A stretch of DNA of 43,318 nt. It comes from CAUUGB01 sp963544615 (GTDB taxonomy: Bacteria > Patescibacteriota > Microgenomatia > UBA1400 > PJMF01). Numbering within the stretch: the stretch's first letter is position 1; each line of letters begins with the position of its first letter. The notes under the pieces are model-generated. The model was not told the origin of the DNA. It worked only from the letters and a program-made list of their open reading frames with translations, and did no database searches. The DNA lies in contig CAUUGB010000005.1 of the NCBI GenBank assembly GCA_963544615.1, forward strand, positions 1 through 43,318, read 5' to 3'. This document shows, one piece after another, positions 1 to 8,017 of the stretch. The translations under genes and the position numbers were made by a program.

Positions 1-24
1 CTTCCTATTGTGTTTATTCTAATA

Positions 25-46
25 GGTGTTCAATATGTATCTGTCA
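25..46 (+). repeat. Dispersed intergenic repeat, copy 1
   Basis: First of three copies of a repeat beginning GTGTTCAATATGTATCTGTC (copies at 25-46, 25137-25164, 26507-26534). Copy 1 shares 22 bases with copy 3 and diverges right after the CTGTCA end; the CCATACG extension of the other two copies is missing. It lies beyond the 3' end of the GH18 gene. The rest of the 102 bases before that gene shows nothing else I recognise. Confidence 0.8.
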
Positions 47-102
47 GTATAAGGAGAAGCAGAGAACTTTTGCCAGAGTGGAAATTGGGTTTTAGTTTTT
101 TT

Positions 103-1347
103 CTAAAATCTTTGGGTAATAGTTTGCCATAGTTCATCATATTGCCCTTCGTACCCTAAAGCCCAAATGGCAATGCCTCCTAAATTAAGTGCAGAAACCA
201 TATCAATTTTGTAATTAAGCGAGCGAGGGTTTTCAAAAAAACCAATGTGCCAGCGTTGCTCTAGTTCTTCTTGACCAGCAATTTCTTCACTGGTTTGCCA
301 CACTAAGTAGGGAGTGAGTGAATGCTCATCCCAGCGCTCTTGTACTTTTAATTCTTTGTCAGCTAATAATTTTCTGGCTCCTTTGTAAGTTAAAGTTTGC
401 CCACTATCCGGGTACGTTTGGGCGGTTTTAAGATCGTCGGAAGTGGTTTCCCAGGCGTAGCCATAAAAAGGAATAGCGAGAACAATTTTTTGATTGGGAA
501 CGTATTTCATCAGGGTGCGCACGTCTTCCCAAATATCTCCACCAAAAGTGTCTTTACCCAAAAGAGGGGCGCTCGGACCAGGTAAGAGTGATTTTCTGGT
601 TTTATAGTCATAGCCCATGACAATAATTCGGTCAACTATTTTAGCGAGTAAGGGGAAATCCCACAAATTGTTCATTTCTGCTGCCCCACCATAAACATCA
701 ACAGATAATTTGGTGCGAGGGAAGCGAGTTTCCAGTAGATTGCTAATTCTATACATTAAGTTAGTAAATTTTTGCCGTTTTTGCGAGCTCACATAACCTG
801 AATATTCAAAATCAATATTAATTCCGTCTAAATTGTGTTCGTTAATTGTGTCGGTAAGATTTTGGATAAAAGTATCTTGGCAAGATTGACACTCAATTAG
901 CTCGTCAATATCGCTACTAATACTGGTAAAAAAAGTGATTTCGTATTTAAGATGAGCATTTTTGATTTGCTGATGAATAGCATGCATTCTCTCACTTTGC
1001 AGAGCTTTATAGCCGCCATCACTACTCTCTTTGACAATTTCACCTTTGCCATTAACTGCCAAGCGAAAATACACCAAATGGCTCACACTGGAATTAATGG
1101 TGTAATTACTTAAATTCCAGTAAGGTAAAAAGCCGTAAACAATGCCTAGTTTAGTGGGGGTACTAGGACTAGCTTCTTTGGTTATTTGACCTAAAACATT
1201 GCTTGGTAACCATGGTAAATTTTTGGGATAGGTAATTTGTTGGTGTTGGTAATAACTAAAAGATAGCAGTAAGCCAATAAACATCCCCACAAAGCACACC
1301 CCCGCAATTAAATATTTTTTGATGTTAGTCTCCATATTGGCGGGCAT
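103..1347 (-). CDS. Glycoside hydrolase family 18 protein, membrane anchored
   Basis: GH18 (chitinase/spore-lytic YaaH-like) TIM-barrel hydrolase, probably cleaving glycan in the cell wall. An N-terminal hydrophobic segment at about residues 12-31 is an uncleaved anchor or signal; the catalytic domain runs from about 66 (LGIVYGFLPYW) to the end. The strand-4 motif DGINIDFE (174-181) holds the catalytic acid E181; N177 in place of the first Asp of DxDxE is common in the YaaH branch. The C-terminal GGIAIWALGYEG is the usual last barrel strand. The gene overlaps the 3' end of the upstream penicillin-binding protein: by 23 nt from the ATG at 1347, or 11 nt from the ATG at 1335, which is equally plausible since neither has a clear Shine-Dalgarno sequence. 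Translational coupling to that gene suggests a role in peptidoglycan remodelling. Substrate is inferred, not visible. Confidence 0.85.
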   Translation of the reverse strand: MPANMETNIKKYLIAGVCFVGMFIGLLLSFSYYQHQQITYPKNLPWLPSNVLGQITKEASPSTPTKLGIVYGFLPYWNLSNYTINSSVSHLVYFRLAVNGKGEIVKESSDGGYKALQSERMHAIHQQIKNAHLKYEITFFTSISSDIDELIECQSCQDTFIQNLTDTINEHNLDGINIDFEYSGYVSSQKRQKFTNLMYRISNLLETRFPRTKLSVDVYGGAAEMNNLWDFPLLAKIVDRIIVMGYDYKTRKSLLPGPSAPLLGKDTFGGDIWEDVRTLMKYVPNQKIVLAIPFYGYAWETTSDDLKTAQTYPDSGQTLTYKGARKLLADKELKVQERWDEHSLTPYLVWQTSEEIAGQEELEQRWHIGFFENPRSLNYKIDMVSALNLGGIAIWALGYEGQYDELWQTITQRF

Positions 1348-3733
1348 AATCAGAAGCTAATACTAAGTAGGGTTTTTCGTAAATGGTTTTACCGTTTTCA
1401 TCGGTGGGACGGGGGCAATTGGTGCAGTAAAAATCCAACAGTGGGTCTTGGGCAATTAGGTACTCGCCTTCAGTTAGGGAGCAGGGGGCGGGCTCTTCGC
1501 CTGGTTTTGCTGCTACCGGTGGCAAACCAGTTTCGCTACAAATTTGGATGGTTTGATTGCGCAGAGTGGAGCGAGTGGGGTTAGATTGGGTCCAGTAAGA
1601 GTCATTTTTGCTATTACCGCAGCCACCACTGGCCACTAATTTGCCTTCATCATCGTAAACATTATTAGTGTTTTTTTCTGGCATACCGCTCCAGCAGACT
1701 GCCGCTTTTTTAACAGTTTCTGGCGGATCTGACCAAGTGATGGACTCATTTTTAAGAAAATGAGTCATCAAATCATGCCAAATAGGTGCCGCTCCGGTAA
1801 CGCCAGAAACTAAGCGTTGGTTCATGGGTTTATCGTCAGTGTTGCCCACCCAAACAGCAGTTAATAATTTGGGAGTGTAGCCAATGGTCCAGTTATCTTT
1901 AATATCATTGGTAGTGCCAGTTTTAACTGCTACATCTTTGTTTTTAATCACCAAGGTGCTGTTGGCACCAAAACCTAAGTAACGGGCTTTGTCATCTCGC
2001 AAAATATCAGAAATTAAAAAAGCACTCTCCGGTTGCAAAACTCTCTCCAGTTTATCTCCATTGGTGAGTTCCTGTTGGCTAATTTCTGGATTAGCTTGCA
2101 TTTGCGCGAGAGTGGCGGCTTTTTGCTCTATATTAGCTTCCCAGAGTATATTGCCTTGATAGTCTTCAATTTTAAGAATAGGAGTGAGGGGGACTTTAAT
2201 GCCCTGATTGGCAAAAGTGCCAAAGGCGGTGGCCATTTCGGTCATTTTCACTTCTCCCCCGCCCAAAGAAAGTGACCAGCCATAATTTTTTACTTGTTGC
2301 CAGCTTTCGATACCTAGTTTATTAGCTTGGTCAATAAAACTTTCCAAACCAATAATTCTAATTGCCTTAACCGCAGGGATATTAAGTGAGCTGCCTAATG
2401 CTTGGCGGACACTAGTGGGACCATTAAAACCCCCAGTGTAATTTTTAGGACAATAATCACGTTCACCAATATTTTGAAAACATGTTGGTACATCAAGTAA
2501 AATTGAACCTGGATTAAGTAAGCGCTGCTCAAAGGCAGTAGCATAAACTAAAGGTTTAATTGATGAGCCAGGCTGTTGCATGGAAGTGGTAATATTCACT
2601 TGTCCATCTTGTTCGATATCATCATAATCTTTTGACCCCACCATGGCATATATTTCTCCACTGCTGGGGTTGGTAATTAAAGCCGCCCCATTGCCAACTG
2701 AAAGTCTGGCTAAAGTGGCAATTTGAGCACTCACACTAGCTTGAGCATCACGCTGCATATCTAAATCAAGACTAGTAGTTACTCGCAAACCACCACGATA
2801 AACTTTTTCTTCCCCATATTTGGCGATGAGTAAATCGCGGACATAAAAGACAAAATGAGGCGCAAGTAAGTCAATGGTCTTTCTGGTAAAATTTAATTCT
2901 TGCCCAAAAGCTTCGTCAGCTTGAGCTTTACTAATAAAGCCCATCTCCACCATATTTTTTAGCACTTCCTTTTGTCTGTTTTTAGCTTCTTGTCGGTCGG
3001 ATTTAAAAGGTGAATAACGGCTTGGTGCTTGCGGCAGGCCAGCTAAAAAACTTGCTTCAGCTAAACTTAAGTCTTGAGCGTTTTTGTTAAAATATGTTTC
3101 GGCAGCAGAACCAATACCCACTGCTGTGCCCCCATAGGAAATATAGTTGAGGTACATTTCTAAAATTTGGTCTTTAGAATAACGACTCTCAGCAATGATG
3201 GCTAAAATAATTTCTTTAATTTTACGGTCATAAGATTTTTCTTCACTTAAAAATGCTTTTTTCATTAGTTGTTGGGTGATGGTAGAGCCACCTTGAGCTA
3301 ACTCGCCGCGAGTGCGATTGATAATAAAAGCGCGCAAAATTCCTAAAGGGTCAAAACCAAAATGGGAGTAGAATTTTTTATCTTCAATGGCAATGCTGGC
3401 TTGGGCTACATAGGCGGGCAGTTCTTTGAGTTTAACAGGCAAGCGTCTTTCATCATCAAATAATTCGTATAAGGTGTTGCCATGACGGTCAAAAATTTGA
3501 CTCACCACACTAAAGCGCTCATTACTGGTGACCACATCATCGGGTGAGGGTAAGTTAGCAAGCAAAGGTCGCAGCCATAAATAAATTGCTACCAGGGCTA
3601 TTACTAGTAAAATTAAGGGTAGTCCTAACAAGCAGAAGAACAAAACGCGTCTTCGTTGGCGACGTTTTTTTTTGCGCCAGCGAGTTTTGGCAAAAGAAAC
3701 CTTTTTCTCGGTAAGCTTAAGACGAGTTTTCAC
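1325..3733 (-). CDS. Class A penicillin-binding protein (PBP1A type)
   Basis: Bifunctional peptidoglycan glycosyltransferase/DD-transpeptidase. A basic cytoplasmic tail (1-29) and one membrane segment (about 30-54) precede a GT51 domain with EDKKFYSHFG (E117 as catalytic Glu) and GGSTITQQLMKK (148-159). The transpeptidase has S390-x-x-K393 (PGSSIKPL), SLN (449-451) and KTGT (604-607). A Cys-containing tail (about 690-802, including CTNC near the end) follows. At 802 residues it is normal for PBP1A. The start is a GTG (3733) with an extended -10 TATAAT six bases upstream, so translation may be leaderless. The gene follows rplT by 22 nt and overlaps the GH18 gene. All catalytic motifs are intact. 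Confidence 0.95.
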   Translation of the reverse strand: MKTRLKLTEKKVSFAKTRWRKKKRRQRRRVLFFCLLGLPLILLVIALVAIYLWLRPLLANLPSPDDVVTSNERFSVVSQIFDRHGNTLYELFDDERRLPVKLKELPAYVAQASIAIEDKKFYSHFGFDPLGILRAFIINRTRGELAQGGSTITQQLMKKAFLSEEKSYDRKIKEIILAIIAESRYSKDQILEMYLNYISYGGTAVGIGSAAETYFNKNAQDLSLAEASFLAGLPQAPSRYSPFKSDRQEAKNRQKEVLKNMVEMGFISKAQADEAFGQELNFTRKTIDLLAPHFVFYVRDLLIAKYGEEKVYRGGLRVTTSLDLDMQRDAQASVSAQIATLARLSVGNGAALITNPSSGEIYAMVGSKDYDDIEQDGQVNITTSMQQPGSSIKPLVYATAFEQRLLNPGSILLDVPTCFQNIGERDYCPKNYTGGFNGPTSVRQALGSSLNIPAVKAIRIIGLESFIDQANKLGIESWQQVKNYGWSLSLGGGEVKMTEMATAFGTFANQGIKVPLTPILKIEDYQGNILWEANIEQKAATLAQMQANPEISQQELTNGDKLERVLQPESAFLISDILRDDKARYLGFGANSTLVIKNKDVAVKTGTTNDIKDNWTIGYTPKLLTAVWVGNTDDKPMNQRLVSGVTGAAPIWHDLMTHFLKNESITWSDPPETVKKAAVCWSGMPEKNTNNVYDDEGKLVASGGCGNSKNDSYWTQSNPTRSTLRNQTIQICSETGLPPVAAKPGEEPAPCSLTEGEYLIAQDPLLDFYCTNCPRPTDENGKTIYEKPYLVLASDYARQYGD

Positions 3734-3739
3734 TCGCTC

Positions 3740-3745
3740 ATTATA
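3740..3745 (-). promoter_or_regulatory. Extended -10 for the PBP gene
   Basis: TGTTATAAT on minus, TATAAT exactly 6 nt before the GTG start at 3733. The predicted start of transcription coincides with the start codon. No clear -35. Confidence 0.55.
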
Positions 3746-3755
3746 ACATTAATGT

Positions 3756-4115
3756 TTAAGCTCCAGCTTGAGGTTTAGTCTGCACCACCGCTTTGAAAGC
3801 TTGAGTGTCACTGTAAGCAAGTTCACTTAAAATTTTGCGATCCAATTTAATATTGGCTTTTTTAAGTTGGTTGATAAAAGTAGCATAATTAAGATTGGGG
3901 TCAGCTAATTTTACAGCCGCACTAATGCGAGTAATCCATAAGGAGCGCAAATTGCGCTTGCGCAGTTTTCTGCCCGAGAAAGCATAAGCGCCAGCATGCA
4001 AGCTTGCTTCGTGAGCTCTTTTGAACAAACGATGATTAGCGCCTCTATAACCTTTATTGGCTTTAATAATTTTTTTGTGGGCGCGATGGCGTACAAAACC
4101 AGTTTTGACTCTCAT
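3756..4115 (-). CDS. rplT: 50S ribosomal protein L20
   Basis: 119 residues, the usual L20 length. The very basic N-terminus (MRVKTGFVRHRAHKKIIK), the KGYRGANHRLFKRA segment and the RKLRKRNLRSLWITRI core are diagnostic. L20 is an early assembly protein of the large subunit. An SD-like AGAGGA lies upstream of the ATG. It is the last gene of infC-rpmI-rplT, 14 nt after rpmI. In other bacteria L20 represses this operon; I see no evidence for or against that here. Confidence 0.98.
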   Translation of the reverse strand: MRVKTGFVRHRAHKKIIKANKGYRGANHRLFKRAHEASLHAGAYAFSGRKLRKRNLRSLWITRISAAVKLADPNLNYATFINQLKKANIKLDRKILSELAYSDTQAFKAVVQTKPQAGA

Positions 4116-4129
4116 ATATTTTTATCCTC

Positions 4130-4333
4130 TTAAATACCCAATATTTTTTTAATCCGAATGGCATTAGCACCCTTAACTTGCACTAAACGGCGATAATTTC
4201 TTTTAGCCCTTTTACTTTTGTTAGCACGCAGATGACGCATGTTTTGTACGCGACGCAAGATTTTCCCTGTACCAGTAACCTTAAAGCGACTGGCGGCACC
4301 TTTTCTAGTTTTCAATTTGTAGTTTTTTGCCAT
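4130..4333 (-). CDS. rpmI: 50S ribosomal protein L35
   Basis: 67 residues, typical for L35. It starts MAKNYKLKTRKGAASRFKVT and has the conserved KILRRVQNMRHLRANKSKRAKR basic block. Two nucleotides separate it from infC and 14 from rplT, the standard infC-rpmI-rplT order. Confidence 0.97.
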   Translation of the reverse strand: MAKNYKLKTRKGAASRFKVTGTGKILRRVQNMRHLRANKSKRAKRNYRRLVQVKGANAIRIKKILGI

Positions 4334-4335
4334 AA

Positions 4336-4896
4336 TTATTTCCCTTTTTTTTTCTTAGGCATTAGTTGGAGTTGAATTTTTTTGCCCATCAGTTTAGCCG
4401 GTGTTTCTACACTGGCAATCTCACTCAACTCATTAACAAAGCGCTCAAGAATTTGTTGGGCTAATTCTTGTTTGGTAATCGCTCTGCCTTTAAGCTCCAT
4501 ACACAAGCGAACTTTGTCATTTCTTTTAATAAAACGCACTGCTTTGCGCAATTTCGATTGTAAATCATTTTCGTCAATAAAGGGTCGCAGTCTCAACTCT
4601 TTGATATCCTGAATTTGACTTTTTTTGCGCTCGTCAGATTTTTTTTGTGACAGCTGAAATTTATACTTTGAGTATTCAATAATTTTAGCTACTGGTGGTT
4701 GAGCTTTGTCGGTAATGAGGATTAAATCCTTTTCTTGAGCAAAAGCTGCCTGGAGTGCCTCTTTTTTGGACATAATCCCCAAAGACACTCCGCGCTCATC
4801 CATTACTCTGAGAGTAGGAAAGGCAATTTGCTGATTAGCAGTCACAAAAAAGCGCGCTCGATGTGCTCGAGAGCGATCTCCCATTCTTCTAATCAC
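4336..4896 (-). CDS. infC: Translation initiation factor IF-3
   Basis: IF-3 N-domain (FFVTANQQIAFPTLRVMDERG, with the SKYKFQLSQKK linker) and C-domain (IKELRLRPFIDENDLQSKLR through QLMPKKKKGK), about 186 residues. IF-3 binds the 30S subunit and proofreads start codon and initiator tRNA. The start is unusual: AGGA is followed after 6 nt by GTG and directly by ATT, while the first ATG is 18 nt away. GTG (4896) is listed, but ATT (4893-4891) would match the AUU start through which IF-3 represses its own synthesis in other bacteria. The leader is about 30 nt from a promoter at 4928-4956. Confidence 0.95.
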   Translation of the reverse strand: MIRRMGDRSRAHRARFFVTANQQIAFPTLRVMDERGVSLGIMSKKEALQAAFAQEKDLILITDKAQPPVAKIIEYSKYKFQLSQKKSDERKKSQIQDIKELRLRPFIDENDLQSKLRKAVRFIKRNDKVRLCMELKGRAITKQELAQQILERFVNELSEIASVETPAKLMGKKIQLQLMPKKKKGK

Positions 4897-4927
4897 TAAA
4901 TTTCCTTTCGTCTGTCACAAGAGGTGA

Positions 4928-4956
4928 ATTATATCATATTGCCTCTAGTGGTTCAA
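4928..4956 (-). promoter_or_regulatory. Promoter of infC-rpmI-rplT
   Basis: On minus, -35 TTGAAC (4956-4951), a 17-nt spacer, and extended -10 TGATATAAT (TATAAT 4933-4928). It is the best two-box promoter in the window and has a leader with an SD, unlike the short-leader promoters elsewhere. Confidence 0.7.
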
Positions 4957-4994
4957 TTTTTTGTTTTATCTGGAGATAACTGGTTACTTTTTAG

Positions 4995-5067
4995 TGGTCG
5001 CTGAGGGACTTGAACCCCCGACCTACCGGATGTAAACCGGGCGCTCTACCAACTGAGCTAAGCGACC
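4995..5067 (-). tRNA. tRNA-Val (anticodon TAC)
   Basis: 73-nt cloverleaf: acceptor GGTCGCT/AGCGACC, D stem GCTC/GAGC, anticodon loop TTTACAT, T arm GGGGG-TTCAAGT-CCCTC, discriminator A. The 27-43 pair is C-T, a mismatch closing the anticodon stem. CCA is not encoded (A73 is followed by CTA). Likely promoter TATAAT at 5119-5124, about 50 nt upstream. Confidence 0.95.
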
Positions 5068-5118
5068 AAAACACTTAATTTTAACCAACCTAACCACTCT
5101 CCGCCAATTTTAATTGAA

Positions 5119-5124
5119 ATTATA
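5119..5124 (-). promoter_or_regulatory. -10 for tRNA-Val(TAC)
   Basis: TATAAT on minus, 51 nt upstream of the mature tRNA 5' end; no convincing -35. A precursor leader would be trimmed by RNase P. Confidence 0.4.
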
Positions 5125-5227
5125 CCACTAAGCTTAGCTAGCTTGGCTCAATTAAAGCAAAGTCAACAGCTGCTCTGGCTCTGACTGCTAGTGGTGAGTG
5201 GCGAGCCAATGAGAAACACCAAATTAA

Positions 5228-5617
5228 TTAGCGATACATCGCTAATTCAATGCTATCTAAATATTGACCTGCAAATTTATTAAACTCTTCGTAATTAACT
5301 GTGGCTGGAAATTTGTTCTTAACTTTGGCTACTTGAACATCCACTTCTTCTAGCTGATTATAAAAGGTAATTGAAATTGGCACTTGCAAAATTTTAGAAA
5401 TACCCCTAAAGGTGAGCTGTCCAGCTTCCTGTAAATTCGCGATAGCAGCTTTATCTTTTACTTCCACAACTTGATTATCTACTAAAATTTGCAGTTTGTC
5501 GTACTGGGAAAAAATGGCCTGGGTAGCTTTAAGAATAGCCTGCCAGCTAGCATGATAACTTAAATGCCAACGTGATATTAACCAACTCTTTTCTTCTTTA
5601 ACACCAATGAGTAACAT
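5228..5617 (-). CDS. Orphan protein, 129 residues
   Basis: I do not recognise the family. The protein is soluble, mixed alpha/beta by eye, without signal peptide or membrane segment. Two features support coding: an AGGTGG Shine-Dalgarno 4 nt before the ATG and an extended -10 (TGATATAAT, 5667-5662) with a 44-nt leader. It lies alone between two valine tRNA genes. One Trp-rich stretch (residues 12-25, WLISRWHLSYHASW) stands out. Function unknown. Confidence 0.75.
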   Translation of the reverse strand: MLLIGVKEEKSWLISRWHLSYHASWQAILKATQAIFSQYDKLQILVDNQVVEVKDKAAIANLQEAGQLTFRGISKILQVPISITFYNQLEEVDVQVAKVKNKFPATVNYEEFNKFAGQYLDSIELAMYR

Positions 5618-5976
5618 TGTCCCACCTTTCCCTATTAACTCTGTTCCTTTAAGTAGTCGTCATTATATCACAAGGTATATCATAAGGAAACTTTTGTATA
5701 GTCTCACCATCTTGATGGTGAGCAACCTCAAACACATTTCGGACTATCAACCTATAGGTTTATAAACAAGGGTAGTAATTTTTAGACTAAGTCAAAGGCT
5801 TTAACATGACTGGCACCACCGCTTGGAGTGCTAATGGTATTAAACAACTTAATGCGTGGTTAGCTGAGCTAGGCTTTAGCCCAGTTGCTTCAAGTAGTGG
5901 GACAAGAGCAAACTAAGGCAAAGTTAGGGTGCTAAGGAGTTACAAGGAGTTACATAGTAAAGCAAATTAGCAGCGG
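5618..5976. other. 359-nt stretch between orphan gene and tRNA-Val(CAC)
   Basis: Holds the promoter of the orphan gene (5662-5667), a strong hairpin at 5703-5722 (CTCACCAT-CTTG-ATGGTGAG, 8-bp stem), a 12-bp palindrome AACCTATAGGTT at 5749-5760, and a short ATG ORF at 5806-5916 (36 codons, plus strand). The ORF has no upstream SD; its KQLNAWLAELGF segment faintly recalls the last helix of flavodoxin-like proteins. I treat it as probably non-coding or a remnant. Confidence 0.4.
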
Positions 5977-6050
5977 TGGTCGCACTAGGACTCGAACCTA
6001 GGACCTTTCGAATGTGAATCGAACGCTCTAACCAACTGAGCCATGCGACC
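5977..6050 (-). tRNA. tRNA-Val (anticodon CAC)
   Basis: 74-nt cloverleaf: acceptor GGTCGCA/TGCGACC, D arm GCTC-AGTTGGTTA-GAGC, anticodon stem TTCGA/TCGAA with loop TTCACAT, T arm CTAGG-TTCGAGT-CCTAG, A73. CCA is not encoded (ACCG follows). Confidence 0.95.
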
Positions 6051-6065
6051 GAACTTAATTGGTGA

Positions 6066-6071
6066 TATAAT
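6066..6071 (+). promoter_or_regulatory. Extended -10 for the FAD reductase gene
   Basis: TGATATAAT with TATAAT 6 nt before the ATG at 6078; predicts a leaderless mRNA. Confidence 0.55.
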
Positions 6072-6077
6072 CAAGCA

Positions 6078-6788
6078 ATGATTATACCACAGAAAATGAA
6101 GGCTAAATTAGCCGATCGTATCGACTATAACCAGCGTTACAGCCTCTATCGTTTTGATATGAGTGCACCTTTCAAAATGAAAAATTTAGCCGGTCAATAT
6201 GTGATGATTGATGTTGGTGAAGGACAAAAGCGAGCTTATTCCATGTGTGATCGCCCCGATGTAGATTCTAGTTTTGAGCTGCTAGTTGACCATCAACCCG
6301 GGGGAATTGGGACCACTTACTTAAAAAACCTACCTTTAGGAGCAGAGATTAGTTTGGTGGCGCCTTTAGGACAACTAGTGGTAACTCCCGCCACTAATGA
6401 GGCAGAGATGATGGCACTTTTAGCTGGTGGTTGTGGCATTGGGGCTTTTCGGGCGATTTTAGCAGACCAGTTGCAAAACAAACGCGACCAGCGTACTTGG
6501 TTGCTTTTATGGGTGATGGATGATGATAGACAATTATTTTGGCAAGATGATTTAATGGTGATGGATAAAGCTTTTCCTAATTTTAAGCTGGTGCCAATTA
6601 TCACTTACCCTTCGCCGGAGTGGCAAGGTCAAACTGGGCTTTTAACCGATTTTGTCCGCGATTTTTCTTTTCCGCAAAAAACCGCTTTCTTTTTATGTGG
6701 TAATCCAGAAATGATTGCTCAGTTAAAAAAAATTCTTGCTAAAAAGGGGGTTGCTCCAGAGATGATGATTACCGAGCAGGCAGCTTAA
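6078..6788 (+). CDS. FAD/NAD(P)-binding oxidoreductase (ferredoxin reductase/PyrK-like)
   Basis: Flavin reductase of the ferredoxin-NADP reductase superfamily. The N-terminal FAD-binding barrel carries the RxYS motif (R52-A-Y-S55), and the C-terminal nucleotide domain has GGCGIGAFRAIL (117-128) and a terminal CGNPEMIAQ motif. The overall layout resembles PyrK, the electron transfer subunit of dihydroorotate dehydrogenase, but the C-terminal Cys cluster that binds 2Fe-2S in PyrK is absent, and no pyrD is nearby, so substrate and partner stay open. Start ATG 6078 is favoured by the -10 spacing; ATG 6096 is an alternative. It converges on the cysteine desulfurase gene with a 4-nt overlap. Confidence 0.85.
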   Translation: MIIPQKMKAKLADRIDYNQRYSLYRFDMSAPFKMKNLAGQYVMIDVGEGQKRAYSMCDRPDVDSSFELLVDHQPGGIGTTYLKNLPLGAEISLVAPLGQLVVTPATNEAEMMALLAGGCGIGAFRAILADQLQNKRDQRTWLLLWVMDDDRQLFWQDDLMVMDKAFPNFKLVPIITYPSPEWQGQTGLLTDFVRDFSFPQKTAFFLCGNPEMIAQLKKILAKKGVAPEMMITEQAA

Positions 6789-8014
6789 GACGGTGCTTGA
6801 ATTACTCGAGGTAAGTTGGTGAGTAGTTGTAAAACTTGGGTAATTTCTCTCTGTTGGTTATAGATTGCCAATGAAAATCTAATGCTGCCCTCTAATCCTA
6901 GTTGTTGGTGTAGTAATTGGGCACAGTGCTGTCCTTCTCTGGCGCAAACCCCATTTAAGGCTAAATAAGCCATAACATCTTGATTGTGATAGGGTTGATA
7001 AATAAAACTGACAATATGCCCTCGCTCCCCTTCTCCCAAAATTTTAATCCCGGGAATTTTGCTGAGTCCTGTTACCAGGGAAGCAGTTAATTGACGCAGA
7101 TAGCAAAGTTTTTGGGTGCGCTCTTTTTGCCAATATTGGCAGATAGTTTCCCATTCAAGCAAGCTGGCCAAATCAAATACACCAGCATTAAAAAGTTTAC
7201 CTTTGTCTTTTACCATTTGATAGGTTTGCTGCTGTGGGCAAAATTCTACATTGCCACCGCCAAGCAGATTGGGTAAAAACAGAGATGCTTGAAGTAGTTG
7301 TTTTTTTACCCCTAAACCACCCAACATGGGACCACCCATTTTGTGAGCAGAGAGAATAATAAAATCTCCAGCAAAGCGAGTGAAATTAATTTCACTCTCA
7401 CTGACACTGGCGGCAGCGTCTAGGGCAAAAAAAAGCCGGCGCTGTCTTTTTTTATTAGCTTGGGTAATCATTTTGCCCAAATGACTAATGTCTTCGCTAA
7501 TTCCCAGCACATTAGAAACACTGCTTAAGGCAATCAAGCGGATGGTTTCATTGGTAAGCAGAGGAGCAAGTTTGCCTAAATCCACTTTGCCAGTTTTATC
7601 AACTGGAATGAGGGTAATTTTTGCCTGATGATTTTTTTCCAGGCTAAAAAATGGCGCCAGTAAACTGGAATGATTGCTATTTGTCAAAGCAACACCAGGA
7701 CAGTCATCTTGAGTAAAAAGATTGAGGTTGATGGCCAATAAGTTAGCTGCTCCAGTGGCTGAAGGGGTAATAATTAACTCATCTTTTTTCATCCCAAAAG
7801 CTTGCTCTACATGTAGTTTAGCTTGTTGATAGAGTTGGTTTTGTTCGCTAGGAATTTGCCCACTACTTCTGCCCAAGGCAGTTCTGCCATTTTGTTCATA
7901 ATCCAGGCGTCTAGCAATCACACATTGCGGCTTTTGCATGGTAGCTGCATTATCCAAGTAAATCCACTCTAGATGGTTATTAATTGCTGGAAAATCTGCG
8001 CGCCAATTGCTCAT
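6785..8014 (-). CDS. Cysteine desulfurase (SufS/CsdA-like class V aminotransferase)
   Basis: PLP enzyme that takes sulfur from cysteine for Fe-S clusters or thio-modified tRNA. Seen: YLDNAATMQKP at 19-29, the H115 region for PLP stacking, SAHK with the PLP lysine K225, and the catalytic cysteine C364 in REGQHCAQ, the group II (SufS/CsdA) pattern. Length 409 is normal. One oddity: the usual DGAQ PLP motif reads DAAA (199-202), so the conserved Gln is missing. It starts 3 nt after pheS and is probably co-transcribed. MiaB in this window needs Fe-S clusters, one plausible destination for the sulfur (inference). Confidence 0.9.
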   Translation of the reverse strand: MSNWRADFPAINNHLEWIYLDNAATMQKPQCVIARRLDYEQNGRTALGRSSGQIPSEQNQLYQQAKLHVEQAFGMKKDELIITPSATGAANLLAINLNLFTQDDCPGVALTNSNHSSLLAPFFSLEKNHQAKITLIPVDKTGKVDLGKLAPLLTNETIRLIALSSVSNVLGISEDISHLGKMITQANKKRQRRLFFALDAAASVSESEINFTRFAGDFIILSAHKMGGPMLGGLGVKKQLLQASLFLPNLLGGGNVEFCPQQQTYQMVKDKGKLFNAGVFDLASLLEWETICQYWQKERTQKLCYLRQLTASLVTGLSKIPGIKILGEGERGHIVSFIYQPYHNQDVMAYLALNGVCAREGQHCAQLLHQQLGLEGSIRFSLAIYNQQREITQVLQLLTNLPRVIQAPS

Positions 8015-8017
8015 TGG

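Noticed and set aside
5806..5916. 36-codon ORF with faint flavodoxin-like end
   Set aside because: No SD, no promoter, too short for a family call; mentioned only in the intergenic note.
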